Shown here in pieces: positions 41,797-49,837 of a stretch of DNA of 50,294 nt. Below the pieces are notes generated by a model. The model worked only from the letters and a program-made list of their open reading frames with translations. It was not told where the DNA came from and ran no database searches. Source of the DNA: Deltaproteobacteria bacterium Ga0077550 (GTDB lineage Bacteria; Myxococcota_A; Polyangia; Nannocystales; Nannocystaceae); contig LNFB01000231.1 of assembly GCA_001464385.1 (NCBI GenBank), positions 1 to 50,294 on the forward strand. The letters are read 5' to 3'. The translations under genes were made by a program, and so were the position numbers. Position 1 is the first letter of the stretch; each line of letters opens with the position of its first letter.

Positions 41797-42768
41797 TCAC
41801 TCGCCCTTGCGGCACTCGACCGGGTCCTTGATGCCCGCGAGGATCCCGAACGTGGAGCACATCTCGTGGGGGAACTCGATGGCCTCGGCCTCGGTGTTCT
41901 CCCAGGTGCACGTGGTGCGGATGATCGTGCCCGCCGCCAGGGGCTTTGGGTTCTCGAGGAACAGGGTCACCGGCGGGACGTCGCGGAACTCCGAGTGCCA
42001 GGGGTCGACGAGGTACAGCGACTCGAGCTCGTCGACCGACGGTCCGACCTTCGCCTCGAACTTGGTCCCCCACTCGTGCATGTGGCCGCCGAGCATCAGC
42101 AGCTCGACGTCCTCGGCGAGCTCGCAGTCGAAGCTCACCTCGGTGGACTCGCCGGCGGGCAGCGTGATGTCGATCGTGTTGGTCGCGATCGGGGCAGCGA
42201 ACGTCTGCACGTTCGCCATCGGGATCAGATCGAGCTGGACCACGTCGCGCACCAACAGCGGCTTGTCGGTGGTGTTCACGTAGTGCGACTGGATGACCAT
42301 GTGGCGGCCGGCGGGCAGGATCGTGCCGTAGCCGGCGGGCAGCTCCTGCGGGATCATCAGCAGGTCGTACTTCGACATGTCCATGCCGTCGCTGCAGTCC
42401 TCCACGGTCCCGGCCGGCAGCGGCTCCTTGGCCCCGAGCAGGATCACGTGGTGGCCGCCCTTGCCCTGCAGGCTGATCGCGTTCTTGTACGCGACCTCGG
42501 CGCCCGCGTAGTCGACCGAGTAGCACATCATCACGTCCTCGCCGGGGCCGACGACGAACTCCGCGCCCGCGAAGTGCAGCGCGTTCGGATCCTCGGGCGG
42601 CATCTCGACGCGCTCGTCGACGGCGTCCTCGGGCACGCCGGAGGTGCTCGCATCGCCGCCGCTGCTGTCGGCGCCATGCGTGTCGTGGGTGTCGGCGTCT
42701 CCGTCGGCACCGCACGCGAAGAGCCCCGTGGACGAGGCGAACACCAATGCAAGGACGAGTCGATTCAT
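41797..42768 (-). CDS. PHM-type copper monooxygenase-like lipoprotein
   Basis: 323 aa from ATG 42768; signal peptide MNRLVLALVFASS ending in FAC lipobox, Asp/Ser linker. Copper ligands of the PHM/DBH fold are seen in order: HH in GKGGHHVIL (about 103), His in QSHYVN (about 160), HxH in GGHMHEWG (about 227), Met in FPHEMCSTFG (about 302), plus several paired Cys. Known relatives hydroxylate peptidyl or amine substrates with ascorbate; the bacterial members have mostly unknown substrates. It lacks the C-terminal cytochrome-like domain of its paralogue at 1306-2901, but such a domain is encoded divergently at 42919. Confidence 0.8.
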   Translation of the reverse strand: MNRLVLALVFASSTGLFACGADGDADTHDTHGADSSGGDASTSGVPEDAVDERVEMPPEDPNALHFAGAEFVVGPGEDVMMCYSVDYAGAEVAYKNAISLQGKGGHHVILLGAKEPLPAGTVEDCSDGMDMSKYDLLMIPQELPAGYGTILPAGRHMVIQSHYVNTTDKPLLVRDVVQLDLIPMANVQTFAAPIATNTIDITLPAGESTEVSFDCELAEDVELLMLGGHMHEWGTKFEAKVGPSVDELESLYLVDPWHSEFRDVPPVTLFLENPKPLAAGTIIRTTCTWENTEAEAIEFPHEMCSTFGILAGIKDPVECRKGE

Positions 42769-42871
42769 GCGTTCTCTCCAACGACGTCGGCGCGCGTCCA
42801 TGCGACGCGTGCGGTGATCCCCGGCAAGGACAACGACGTGCCTTGCGCGACGAGTAATCGTGCGTTCGGGT

Positions 42872-42901
42872 TTGACAGTCGCGAGCGCGCTCCAGTACCG
42901 T
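42872..42901 (+). promoter_or_regulatory. probable promoter of the cytochrome-like lipoprotein
   Basis: TTGACA at 42872-42877, 18-bp spacer, TACCGT at 42896-42901, about 18 bp before the ATG at 42919. It lies in the divergent 150-bp gap shared with the copper protein gene. The -35 box is perfect, the -10 box fair. Confidence 0.45.
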
Positions 42902-42918
42902 CGCGACGAGAGGATCGG

Positions 42919-43461
42919 ATGACCCTGTCGAAGCCCCGCTCGCACCGTTCGCACGCCCGCACGCGGACCCTGTTACCGAACGCCACCCCCGGGTTCCGAG
43001 GGCGCGGAATTCGGGCTGTAGCGGGGGATTGGGCCGCCTCGGGCATCGCGCGCAGCGGCCGCGTCGGAGCGGTCTGCCTGCTCGCCGCGAGCCTGTTCGG
43101 CGCCTGCGACGGTGGCGAAGACGACGGTGGCGAGGCGCCGCCGACGTTCACCGAGGTGCACGAACGCGTGCTTCAGACGAGCTGCGTGTTCTCGACGTGT
43201 CACAAGTCGGGGCCGTCGCCGGCCGGCGAGATGACGCTCGAGCGCGACGTGGCCCACGCCAACCTCGTCGATGTGGCGTCGCCGGTGGTCGCGGGCAAGA
43301 TCCGCGTGGTCGCAGGCGACCCCGACGCGTCGTACGTGATGGAGAAGCTCACCGAATCGATGCCCGCATCGGGCGACGTGATGCCCCCGGATGCGCCGCT
43401 CGAGGCCGAGCGCATCGAGCTGGTGCGCGCGTGGATCGAGGCCGGCGCAGCGGACGACTGA
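42919..43461 (+). CDS. lipoprotein with cytochrome-like CX4CH domain
   Basis: 180 aa from ATG 42919 with GAGAGGA upstream. The n-region is long (about 50 residues, Arg-rich) before a hydrophobic core and a FGAC lipobox, so an internal start is possible. The rest is the same domain as the C-terminus of the PHM-like lipoprotein at 1306: TSCVFSTCHKSG (CX4CH), VVAGDPDASYVMEKL, MPPDAPLEAERIEL and a final VRAWIEAGAADD identical in both. This domain resembles planctomycete-type cytochrome c modules; haem binding through CX4CH is inferred. Divergent from the PHM-like gene. Confidence 0.75.
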   Translation: MTLSKPRSHRSHARTRTLLPNATPGFRGRGIRAVAGDWAASGIARSGRVGAVCLLAASLFGACDGGEDDGGEAPPTFTEVHERVLQTSCVFSTCHKSGPSPAGEMTLERDVAHANLVDVASPVVAGKIRVVAGDPDASYVMEKLTESMPASGDVMPPDAPLEAERIELVRAWIEAGAADD

Positions 43462-43483
43462 TCGCGCGGCGCAACGGCGTTCG

Positions 43484-44110
43484 TCAGCGCGGGCGTCGGA
43501 CGGCGCGCAGCTTCCCCGACGATCCGCCGCCGCAGTAGAACGTGCCGTCGCCGTCGAACTCGAGGCCGGTGACCACGGTGCCATGGGGCAGGGCGATCGC
43601 CTCGCGCACGGCCCCGGTCTCGGCGTCGACGCGTCGCAGCTCGCTCTGGTCGTCCTCCCACGTGGCGTGCCACAGCTCGCCGTCGGCCCACGTGACCCCG
43701 GTGACGAAGCGGTCGGACTCGATCGTCCGCAGGATCTCGCCGGTCGCGGGATCGATGCGATGGATCCGACGCTCGCGATACTCGCCGACCCAGAGCGAGC
43801 CCTCGGCCCACGTCAGCCCGGAGTCGCAGCCCTTGCCGGGCGACGGGATCGTCGCGAGCACACGACCGTCGGCGGGATCGATCTTGTGGATGCGATCGCC
43901 GGCGATCTGGAACAGGTGCGTGCCATCGAAGGCGGTGCCCGCGTCGGAGGCGACGGGGAGCCGGCGCGTCGCGGCGCCCGAGCTGGGATCGACGGCCTGC
44001 AGGTGCGAGCCGGCGGCGATCCACACCTGCGTGCCGTCGAAGGTGACCCCGTGGATCCGCTCGGCGTCGGCGAAGGGCCCGTACTCGCGTTCGATGACGG
44101 CGGCTTTCAT
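43484..44110 (-). CDS. beta-propeller (YncE/SMP-30-like) protein
   Basis: 208 aa from ATG 44110. A series of about 40-residue blade repeats: IHGVTFDGTQVWIAAG, LQAVDPSSGAA, GTAFDGTHLFQIAG, IHKIDPADGRVLATI, LTWAEGSLWVGEY, IHRIDPATGEILRTI, VTWADGELWHATW and LEFDGDGTFYCGGG. The blades are typical of NHL/YncE-like propellers that bind small ligands or glutaminyl peptides. No signal peptide, so probably cytoplasmic. It lies 14 bp downstream of the regulator gene at 44125 on the same strand, which suggests co-regulation. Confidence 0.78.
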   Translation of the reverse strand: MKAAVIEREYGPFADAERIHGVTFDGTQVWIAAGSHLQAVDPSSGAATRRLPVASDAGTAFDGTHLFQIAGDRIHKIDPADGRVLATIPSPGKGCDSGLTWAEGSLWVGEYRERRIHRIDPATGEILRTIESDRFVTGVTWADGELWHATWEDDQSELRRVDAETGAVREAIALPHGTVVTGLEFDGDGTFYCGGGSSGKLRAVRRPR

Positions 44111-44124
44111 GGTGCGCGTGCAGC

Positions 44125-45360
44125 CTAGTCCACGGGCACCGGGGCGGGGAGTAACAACACCGTCGTGAATCCCACCGACGGCGGCGCGACCCAGCGCTGC
44201 GCCCGGGCGCGGCCGATCGCGCGGACGTGCCCGGCCCGCTCGAGCGCGACGAGGGTCCGCTGCGCGGTGCGCTGGCTGGTGCCGAGGGCGAGCGCGAGGG
44301 CGGAGCTCGACCACGCGCAGCCGTCGGCGAGCAGGGCGAGGACGGCGCCACCCTCGTCGTCGCCGTCGTGGTCGCCGACGAAAGGTGGCGCGAGGGCGAC
44401 GACCTGCGGCGCGGACGTCCGCAGCACGAAGCCGCGATCGGTCGCGTGGATCTCGGCGAGCTCGCGCAGCGCTCGGCGAAGCCGGCCGAGCTCGACGCGG
44501 AGCCGGGCGCGGTGCGAGTCGTTGGGCCGGCTCACCCCGAAGGCGCGGGCGAGCAGTGCGGCGCGGGGCACCTCGGCGGGCCACGCCTCGGCGAGGGCGC
44601 GCGCCAGGGCGAAGAGGATGGGTCGACGCACGAGCGACACGCAGGTGTCGCGGCGCCGCACGACGCGGCGGCACGCGTCGACGAGTAGCGCTTCGCTGCG
44701 GTGCAGCGCCTCGATCTCGGCGAGCCGCACCGGCACCGCGGTCCCGTCGACGATGCGGCGCGCGGCCGGCCGCTCGAGCGCCGCGCGCCGGGTCGCGATC
44801 TCGGCGAGCAGCGCCCCGAGGCCCGAGCGACGCGCGGCCTCGGCGGCGGCCTCGAGGGCCCCGTCGGCGGCCGCACATCGCACGCGACGCAGGGCGACGT
44901 CGGCCCGCAGCAGGTGCACGACGGCGACCAACGACGCCGGTGCGTCCGTCGTCGCGAGCGCGTCGAGGGCGGCCGCGGCGTCGTCGATTCGTCCGAGCAG
45001 CAACAGCCGCCGGATCTCGAGCCCGCGCGCGTGCAGGGCGTTGACGCGATCACCCCGCGCCTCGAGGGTGCGACGCGCGGCGACCAGGGCAGCGGGCGCG
45101 TCGCCGAGCTCGCGGGCGGCCAGTCCGATCTCGGCCTGCGCGACGACACACCGCGCGCGTGCCAGGGCCTCGCGGGGTCCGAAGCCCCGCGCGGCGCGGC
45201 GCAGGAGGTCGCGCGCCAGGGCCAGCTCGCCCAGGCGCGCCATCGCGATCCCCCGCAGCGCGAGCGCGGAGGGATCGTCACGCAGGGCGACGTGGCCCAG
45301 GGCGCCCAGCACGTCGCCGGTCGCGAGCGCGCGCGCGGCCGCGGTGATCTGCGAGTCCAT
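44125..45360 (-). CDS. helical-repeat protein with C-terminal winged-helix domain (regulator)
   Basis: 411 aa. The first 200 residues are Ala/Leu/Arg-rich helical repeats of the TPR type (LGELALARDLLRRAARGFG; LGRIDDAAAALDALA). The middle part (about 265-320, ILFALARALAEAW and NDSHRARLRVELGRLRRAL) has a winged-helix-like pattern as in SARP/OmpR-type regulators, and the C-terminus has a second HTH (CAWSSSALALALGTSQRTAQ then RTLVALERAGHVRAIG). Together this suggests a transcriptional regulator that controls its own operon with the propeller protein downstream. Effector unknown. Confidence 0.65.
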   Translation of the reverse strand: MDSQITAAARALATGDVLGALGHVALRDDPSALALRGIAMARLGELALARDLLRRAARGFGPREALARARCVVAQAEIGLAARELGDAPAALVAARRTLEARGDRVNALHARGLEIRRLLLLGRIDDAAAALDALATTDAPASLVAVVHLLRADVALRRVRCAAADGALEAAAEAARRSGLGALLAEIATRRAALERPAARRIVDGTAVPVRLAEIEALHRSEALLVDACRRVVRRRDTCVSLVRRPILFALARALAEAWPAEVPRAALLARAFGVSRPNDSHRARLRVELGRLRRALRELAEIHATDRGFVLRTSAPQVVALAPPFVGDHDGDDEGGAVLALLADGCAWSSSALALALGTSQRTAQRTLVALERAGHVRAIGRARAQRWVAPPSVGFTTVLLLPAPVPVD

Positions 45361-45454
45361 CGCGCGCCCGAGTGTCGACGATCCGCGTCCTCACCCGCAA
45401 TCACGCCAACCTTGTCACTCCATGGGCGTCCGGTCGCCGCGCTACACCGCGGAC

Positions 45455-46156
45455 ATGCACGACGAACATCCGATCGTTTCCCCGCAGGAGTGGCGACGGC
45501 AGCGCGAGGCGCTGCTGCACGAGGAGAAGGCGCTGACGCAGCAGCGCGATCGCCTGAGCGAGCGGCGCCGCGCGCTGCCGTGGGTCCGCGTCGAGCCCGG
45601 CTACGTCTTCGACACGACGTCCGGCCCCAAGGACCTCGCCGCGCTGTTCGGTCCGCACGATCAGCTCGCGGTCTACCACTTCATGCTCGCCCCCGACTGG
45701 GAGGCCGGTTGCAAGAGCTGCTCGTTCTGGGCCGACAACTTCGACGGCATCGCGACGCACCTCGCCCACCGCGACACCGCGTTGGTCGCCGTCTCGCGGG
45801 CGCCGATCGCCAAGCTGCAGGCGTACGCGGCGCGCATGGGCTGGTCGTTCGAGTGGGTGTCGTCGGCGGGCTCGACGTTCAACGTCGACTTCGGCGTGTC
45901 GTTCACGCCCGAGCAGCTCGCGGCGGGCGAGGTCGACTACAACTACGGCAAGCGCCGCACGACCTCGAGTGAGCTCCCGGGGATCAGCGTGTTCGCCCGC
46001 CGCGGCGAGCAGGTCTTCCACACGTACTCGGCGTATGGCCGCGGCATCGAGGTGGTCAACGGGGCGTACGCGTGGCTCGATCTGGTGCCCAAGGGGCGGG
46101 ACGAGGCGGCCGGGCCGATGGCGTGGCTGCGCCGGAGGGACGAGTATGAAGGGTGA
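45455..46156 (+). CDS. DUF899 thioredoxin-like protein
   Basis: 233 aa from ATG 45455, chosen because family members begin with the HPIVSPQEWRRQREALL block (ATG 45422 is the alternative). Seen: KALTQQRDRLSERRRALPWV, YVFDTTSGPKDLAALFGP, FMLAPDWEAGCKSCSFWADN with a CKSC pair in the position of the thioredoxin active site, and a closing YAWLDLVPKGRDE. The family has a thioredoxin fold and is cytoplasmic; its substrate is unknown. It overlaps the next small membrane gene by 11 bp. Confidence 0.9.
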   Translation: MHDEHPIVSPQEWRRQREALLHEEKALTQQRDRLSERRRALPWVRVEPGYVFDTTSGPKDLAALFGPHDQLAVYHFMLAPDWEAGCKSCSFWADNFDGIATHLAHRDTALVAVSRAPIAKLQAYAARMGWSFEWVSSAGSTFNVDFGVSFTPEQLAAGEVDYNYGKRRTTSSELPGISVFARRGEQVFHTYSAYGRGIEVVNGAYAWLDLVPKGRDEAAGPMAWLRRRDEYEG

Positions 46157-46433
46157 GTCGCCCGCGTGTTGCTCTGCGACCCCGCGACCGACCGACGGCC
46201 GCAGGATCGCGGGGCTCGGCGTGGTGCTCGGGATCGCGGCGCTCGTCGTGCCGAAGTGCCCGGTGTGCGTCGCGGGGTGGTTCGCGGTGATCGGGCTCGG
46301 CGCGGGCGCGACGGGGCTCGCGGCGTGGCTGGGGGCGTGGGGCGAGGCGGCCGGGTGGGCCGTGCTCGTGGCGTCGGGGATGTGGCTCTGCGCGCGCGGC
46401 CTCGGGCGAGCGCGCCGCACGGCGTCGGTGTAG
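46146..46433 (+). CDS. small membrane protein with CPVC motif
   Basis: 95 aa from ATG 46146. A Cys pair at the start (SPACCS), then two to three hydrophobic helices, the first with PKCPVCVAGWFAVIGL. A CPxC motif at a membrane helix is typical of small metal- or thiol-linked membrane proteins (MerC-like or heavy-metal-related), but no family can be assigned surely. It overlaps the DUF899 gene and so is coupled with a thioredoxin-like protein, which fits a thiol-redox role (inference). Confidence 0.65.
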   Translation: MKGESPACCSATPRPTDGRRIAGLGVVLGIAALVVPKCPVCVAGWFAVIGLGAGATGLAAWLGAWGEAAGWAVLVASGMWLCARGLGRARRTASV

Positions 46434-46488
46434 GGCCCCCGAGGCGGCGCGTGGCGATGGGTGCCGTTTCGCCGGTACTGTCGACGGG

Positions 46489-47766
46489 ATGGATCCGTCG
46501 CCGCCCGCGCCCGCGCAGCCGCCCCTGCACGGCGTCCGCGTCCTCGACTTCACGCAGAACCTCCCCGGCCCGTACGCGACGCTCGTGCTCGCGTCGCTGG
46601 GCGCCGACGTCGTGAAGATCGAGCCGCCCACCGGCGACACGGCGCGCATGACCCCGCGGCTGTTCGAGATCGTCAACGCGGGCAAGCGGAGCTGCGTCCT
46701 CGATCTCAAGCGCGACGACGCCGCGGCCACGCTCGCGGCGCTCGTCGCCGACGCGGACGTGGTCGTCGAGGGCTTCCGGCCGGGCGTCATGGCCAGGTTC
46801 GGCTGCGACGCTGCGGCCGCCCTGCGCACCAACCCACGGCTGGTGTACTGCTCGATCTCCGGCTACGGCCAGGACGGGCCGTACGCCGCGTACCCGGGGC
46901 ACGATCTCAACTTCCAGGCGCTCACCGGCGTCTGCGACATGGGCCGCGACGCCGACGATCACCCGTTCGGATGTGCGTTGCCGATCGCGGATCTCTCGAG
47001 CGCGATGACGGCGGTCAGCGCCGTGCTCGCGGCGCTGTTCGCCCGCGAGCGCACCGGCGTCGGTCGGGCGATCGACGTCGCGATGGTCGACACGCTGCGC
47101 TCGTGGACGCACGCGTGGGCCGAGGGCCTCACGCCCCGCGACGCGCGGGCCTCGGGCCTGGTCGCGGGGCTCGGTCGCACGCTGCGGGCGCACGCTGCCG
47201 CGACGCCGCACGGCGGCGCGCTGGGGACCGCGCTCGGGGCCGCGGCCAGGCGCGCGTCGTCGTGGCTGGAGCGCGAGGACGTCGCCCGCGGCGCCGATGC
47301 GGTCGGCGAACGGATCAAGCGCACCGCGGCGTTCCGCAAGCTCGTGCGCCTGCGGCTGCACGCGCTGCCCCACTACGGGCTGTTCCGCACGCGTGACGGC
47401 CGATGGCTGTCGATCGCGATCGTCGACGAGGACAAGTTCTGGCGGGCGCTCTGCGAGGGCCTCGACCTGCCGCGGGTCGCGGGCGTACCGCTGCCGCTGC
47501 GCATGGTCGGCGCGGCGGCGCTGCGCCGCTGGGTCGCCGCCGCGGTCGCCCGTCGCGATCTCGATCACTGGCTCGCGCACTTTGATCGCGCGCGGGTGCC
47601 GGTGGCGGCGGTCGTGCCGATCGACGAGGTCGCCGACGATCCCCAGCTCGCGTGGCGGCTCGCGCGGACCGGCGCGCCCGTCGGGGCGCCCGTGCCCCTG
47701 GTGATGACGTCGCCCGGCCCGGCGCCGCGGTTGGGGGAGCACACCGCGGCGATCCTCGGGCGCTGA
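46489..47766 (+). CDS. CaiB/BaiF family CoA transferase
   Basis: 425 aa. Class III CoA-transferases move CoA between acyl groups. Seen: LHGVRVLDFTQNLPGPYATL at the start, LGADVVKIEPPTGD, LDLKRDDA, YCSISGYGQDGP, then GHDLNFQALTGV with the catalytic Asp (about residue 144), and HYGLFRTRDGRWLSIAI near the C-terminus. All blocks and the length are normal for the family (about 400 aa). Substrate not predictable: relatives act on carnitine, alpha-methylacyl, oxalate or bile-acid CoA esters. No pathway neighbours are seen. Confidence 0.92.
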   Translation: MDPSPPAPAQPPLHGVRVLDFTQNLPGPYATLVLASLGADVVKIEPPTGDTARMTPRLFEIVNAGKRSCVLDLKRDDAAATLAALVADADVVVEGFRPGVMARFGCDAAAALRTNPRLVYCSISGYGQDGPYAAYPGHDLNFQALTGVCDMGRDADDHPFGCALPIADLSSAMTAVSAVLAALFARERTGVGRAIDVAMVDTLRSWTHAWAEGLTPRDARASGLVAGLGRTLRAHAAATPHGGALGTALGAAARRASSWLEREDVARGADAVGERIKRTAAFRKLVRLRLHALPHYGLFRTRDGRWLSIAIVDEDKFWRALCEGLDLPRVAGVPLPLRMVGAAALRRWVAAAVARRDLDHWLAHFDRARVPVAAVVPIDEVADDPQLAWRLARTGAPVGAPVPLVMTSPGPAPRLGEHTAAILGR

Positions 47767-47821
47767 GCTCCACGCGAGGCGCCGAGCTCCACGCGACGCG
47801 CCGAGCTTCACCCGAGGCGCA
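47765..47821. repeat. 19-bp tandem repeat, three copies
   Basis: GAGCTCCACGCGAGGCGCC at 47765-47783, one-base variant at 47784-47802, and a diverged third copy at 47803-47821. It fills the 41-bp gap between two convergent genes and the ends of both. Stem forming power is modest; it may be a slippage product or a terminator-linked repeat. Confidence 0.7.
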
Positions 47822-48560
47822 ACAAGACGATGATCGCGATCGTCGCGTCGGCGACGACATGCGCGAGGATCGGCGCGAGCAGGCCGCCGCTGCGCCGACG
47901 CAGCAACCCGAGCATCGCGGCCCAGGTGCCCGCGAGCAGCACCCCGACGGCGCCGCGCGGGACGCCGTGGAGGTGGTGCAGCCCGAACGACGCGGCCTGC
48001 AGCGCGATGGCGCCGCCGGAGCCGAACAGGACGGCGAGCCGATCCTGCAGCACGCCGCGCCACACGAGCTCCTCGAGGATGGCGTTCACGAACGCGAAGG
48101 CGACGCCGCCGGCGATCATCGCCGCGAGCGGGAGGTCCGGGAGCATCGCGCGGATGTCCGAGAGATCCGGGTGCAACGCGAAGAGCCACCCGAGCAAAGC
48201 CACCGGCGTCACCCCACCGACCAGCGCCGCCCAGCCCAGCGTCGGGCGACCGAGGCTGCGCCACTGCGGCCCCGGGGCGACGCCCGGCAGCACGCGGGCC
48301 GCGAGGGCGTGCAGGCCCAGCGCGATCGCCATCATCGCCTGCCACGGCAGCGGCGCGCACGCGGCCACCGCGAGGGCCGCGACGAGCACGGCGATCGAGC
48401 GCGAGGCTTCCGCCCGCAGCCGCACCGTGACCGCCGCGAGCACGATCGACGCCGCGGCGATCACCCACCCGGCCGGCCCGGCGTCGGGCCCGACCGCGGC
48501 GGACCCCGCGAGCAGGCCCAGCGCCACGAGGGCGAGGATGCGATCGGTCGCGGGGAGCAC
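47808..48560 (-). CDS. CPBP-family intramembrane metalloprotease
   Basis: 250 aa from GTG 48560 (a TTG at 48587 would lie inside the operator palindrome). About seven to eight transmembrane helices. The CPBP/Abi signature is present: motif 1 ILEELVWRGVLQ (EExxxR), motif 2 FGLHHLHGVPRG, and motif 3 LLAPILAHVVADA. Relatives process prenylated or membrane-bound peptides and serve in bacteriocin immunity. It is divergent from the TetR gene at 48609, with a palindrome between them, so TetR is its likely repressor. Confidence 0.88.
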   Translation of the reverse strand: MLPATDRILALVALGLLAGSAAVGPDAGPAGWVIAAASIVLAAVTVRLRAEASRSIAVLVAALAVAACAPLPWQAMMAIALGLHALAARVLPGVAPGPQWRSLGRPTLGWAALVGGVTPVALLGWLFALHPDLSDIRAMLPDLPLAAMIAGGVAFAFVNAILEELVWRGVLQDRLAVLFGSGGAIALQAASFGLHHLHGVPRGAVGVLLAGTWAAMLGLLRRRSGGLLAPILAHVVADATIAIIVLLRLG

Positions 48561-48569
48561 GGATCCAAT

Positions 48570-48589
48570 AGTTGAGGGTTTGCTCAACT
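48570..48589. promoter_or_regulatory. palindromic operator between TetR and CPBP genes
   Basis: AGTTGAG (48570-48576) and CTCAACT (48583-48589) form a 7-bp inverted repeat with a 6-bp spacer. It lies between the divergent starts 48560 and 48609, the usual place for a TetR operator. Binding is inferred. Confidence 0.6.
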
Positions 48590-48608
48590 TCTGTCAACCT
48601 GGCGCGAC

Positions 48609-49229
48609 GTGACCAGGGCCCCCGTCCGCAAGCCGATCCAGGAGCGGGCGCAGCAGCGGCGCGCCTCGCTGCTCGACGCGACGGCGCGGGTGCTCGATGC
48701 GGGGGGCTATGACGCGCTCACGACCAATGCGGTGGCGCTCGAGGCGGGCGCGTCGATCGGGACGGTCTACCAGTACTTCCCGAGCCGCGAGGATCTGCTC
48801 GCGGGGCTGCTCGATCGCCACCGTCGACGCCTGCAGGCCGCGATCGATGCCGCGATCGGGGAGGTCGGCGACGATCCGTTGGCCGTCGCCGATCGCACCG
48901 TCGACGCCTTCGCCGAGGTGTGGCGCCACGAGCCCGGCTATCGCGCGGCGTGGACGGCGACCCAAGCGCAACGGCTGCTCGCCCGCACGGGCGACGAATG
49001 GAGCGCGCGCTTCACCGGCCGCATCGTCGCGCGGCTGAAGTCGATCGTCCCGGCGTGGGGGCCCGCCGAGGCACGCCTGGTCGCCACGACCGCGGTCCAC
49101 CTCGTGAGTGGACTGCTGCTCGTCGCCATGACGCACGGCCCGCGGACCGAGGCGCGGCTCGTCGCCGAGACGAAGCTCGCACTGCGGGCCTACCTCGCCG
49201 CGCGCCTCACCGCCGTGCACGGGCGCTGA
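48609..49229 (+). CDS. TetR-family transcriptional regulator
   Basis: 206 aa from GTG 48609. N-terminal TetR HTH (about 10-60): RRASLLDATARVLDAGGYDA, TNAVALEAGASIGTVYQYFP, then SREDLL, exactly the family pattern. The C-terminal helical domain binds an unknown ligand. It is divergent from the CPBP protease with an inverted repeat between the starts, so it probably represses both genes until its ligand binds. Confidence 0.93.
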   Translation: MTRAPVRKPIQERAQQRRASLLDATARVLDAGGYDALTTNAVALEAGASIGTVYQYFPSREDLLAGLLDRHRRRLQAAIDAAIGEVGDDPLAVADRTVDAFAEVWRHEPGYRAAWTATQAQRLLARTGDEWSARFTGRIVARLKSIVPAWGPAEARLVATTAVHLVSGLLLVAMTHGPRTEARLVAETKLALRAYLAARLTAVHGR

Positions 49230-49287
49230 GCTCACGCGCAGCTTCTTCGCTGGTGTCGCCCGTGCGGCCGGACTATCGCGGATCGGC

Positions 49288-49602
49288 ATGGACGCACCCG
49301 CCGCGCCGCCCGAGGAGCCGACGTCCGGCGATCGCCTCGATGTGTTCGACCTGGCGCGCTACAGCCTGCCGGCCCACGCGCTGCTCCCCGTGGTGATCTG
49401 GGCGCTCGCCGCCGCCGAGCAGCAGACCGCGCTGCAGGTCGGCTTCTACGTCATCCACTTCGGCTTCCCCGCCGTGCTGCTCGTGACGTATCCGTGGTGG
49501 GAGGGGCAGGGCGCCGCGGTGGTCGGGCTCATCGTCGCGAACCACGCGGTGACGTTCCTCGTGGGGACGCTGCTCTTCCTCGCGGTCGCGAGCGCGTCGT
49601 GA
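49288..49602 (+). CDS. small membrane protein
   Basis: 104 aa from ATG 49288. After a short soluble N-terminus (PEEPTSGDRLDVFDLARY) there are three hydrophobic helices (about 28-42, 50-68, 76-100). No conserved signature recognised. It follows the TetR gene by 58 bp on the same strand, so it may belong to the same transcript. Function unknown. Confidence 0.6.
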   Translation: MDAPAAPPEEPTSGDRLDVFDLARYSLPAHALLPVVIWALAAAEQQTALQVGFYVIHFGFPAVLLVTYPWWEGQGAAVVGLIVANHAVTFLVGTLLFLAVASAS

Positions 49603-49663
49603 TGCGGGTGCCGGTGTGCGAGCAGCGCTGCGTTCAACCGGCAGGTCCACCGAAGGCTCGAGA

Positions 49664-49837
49664 TCAGAACACCATCGAGAACACCTGGTTGCCGATGCTC
49701 GGTGCGTTCGCAGCCTTGCACTGGAACATCTGCAGGGTCGCGCCGTCGGCGAGCGACTCTCCGGCGATGTCCAGGCACTGGTTGCTAGCCCCGTTGGCGG
49801 TCATCGCTTCGTACTGCCCCGTCGGTCGGCGGCGGCG
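49664..49837 (-). pseudogene. ricin-type (beta-trefoil) lectin remnant
   Basis: In frame with the transposase, the last 50 codons encode ASNQCLDIAGESLADGAT then LQMFQCKAANAPSIGNQVF. This is a ricin B-lectin repeat (CLDV-G---ADG-xLQL--C), truncated at its N-terminal side by the IS. Two-thirds of the lectin and the start of its gene are missing here; the stop at 49664 may be the native one. Confidence 0.7.
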
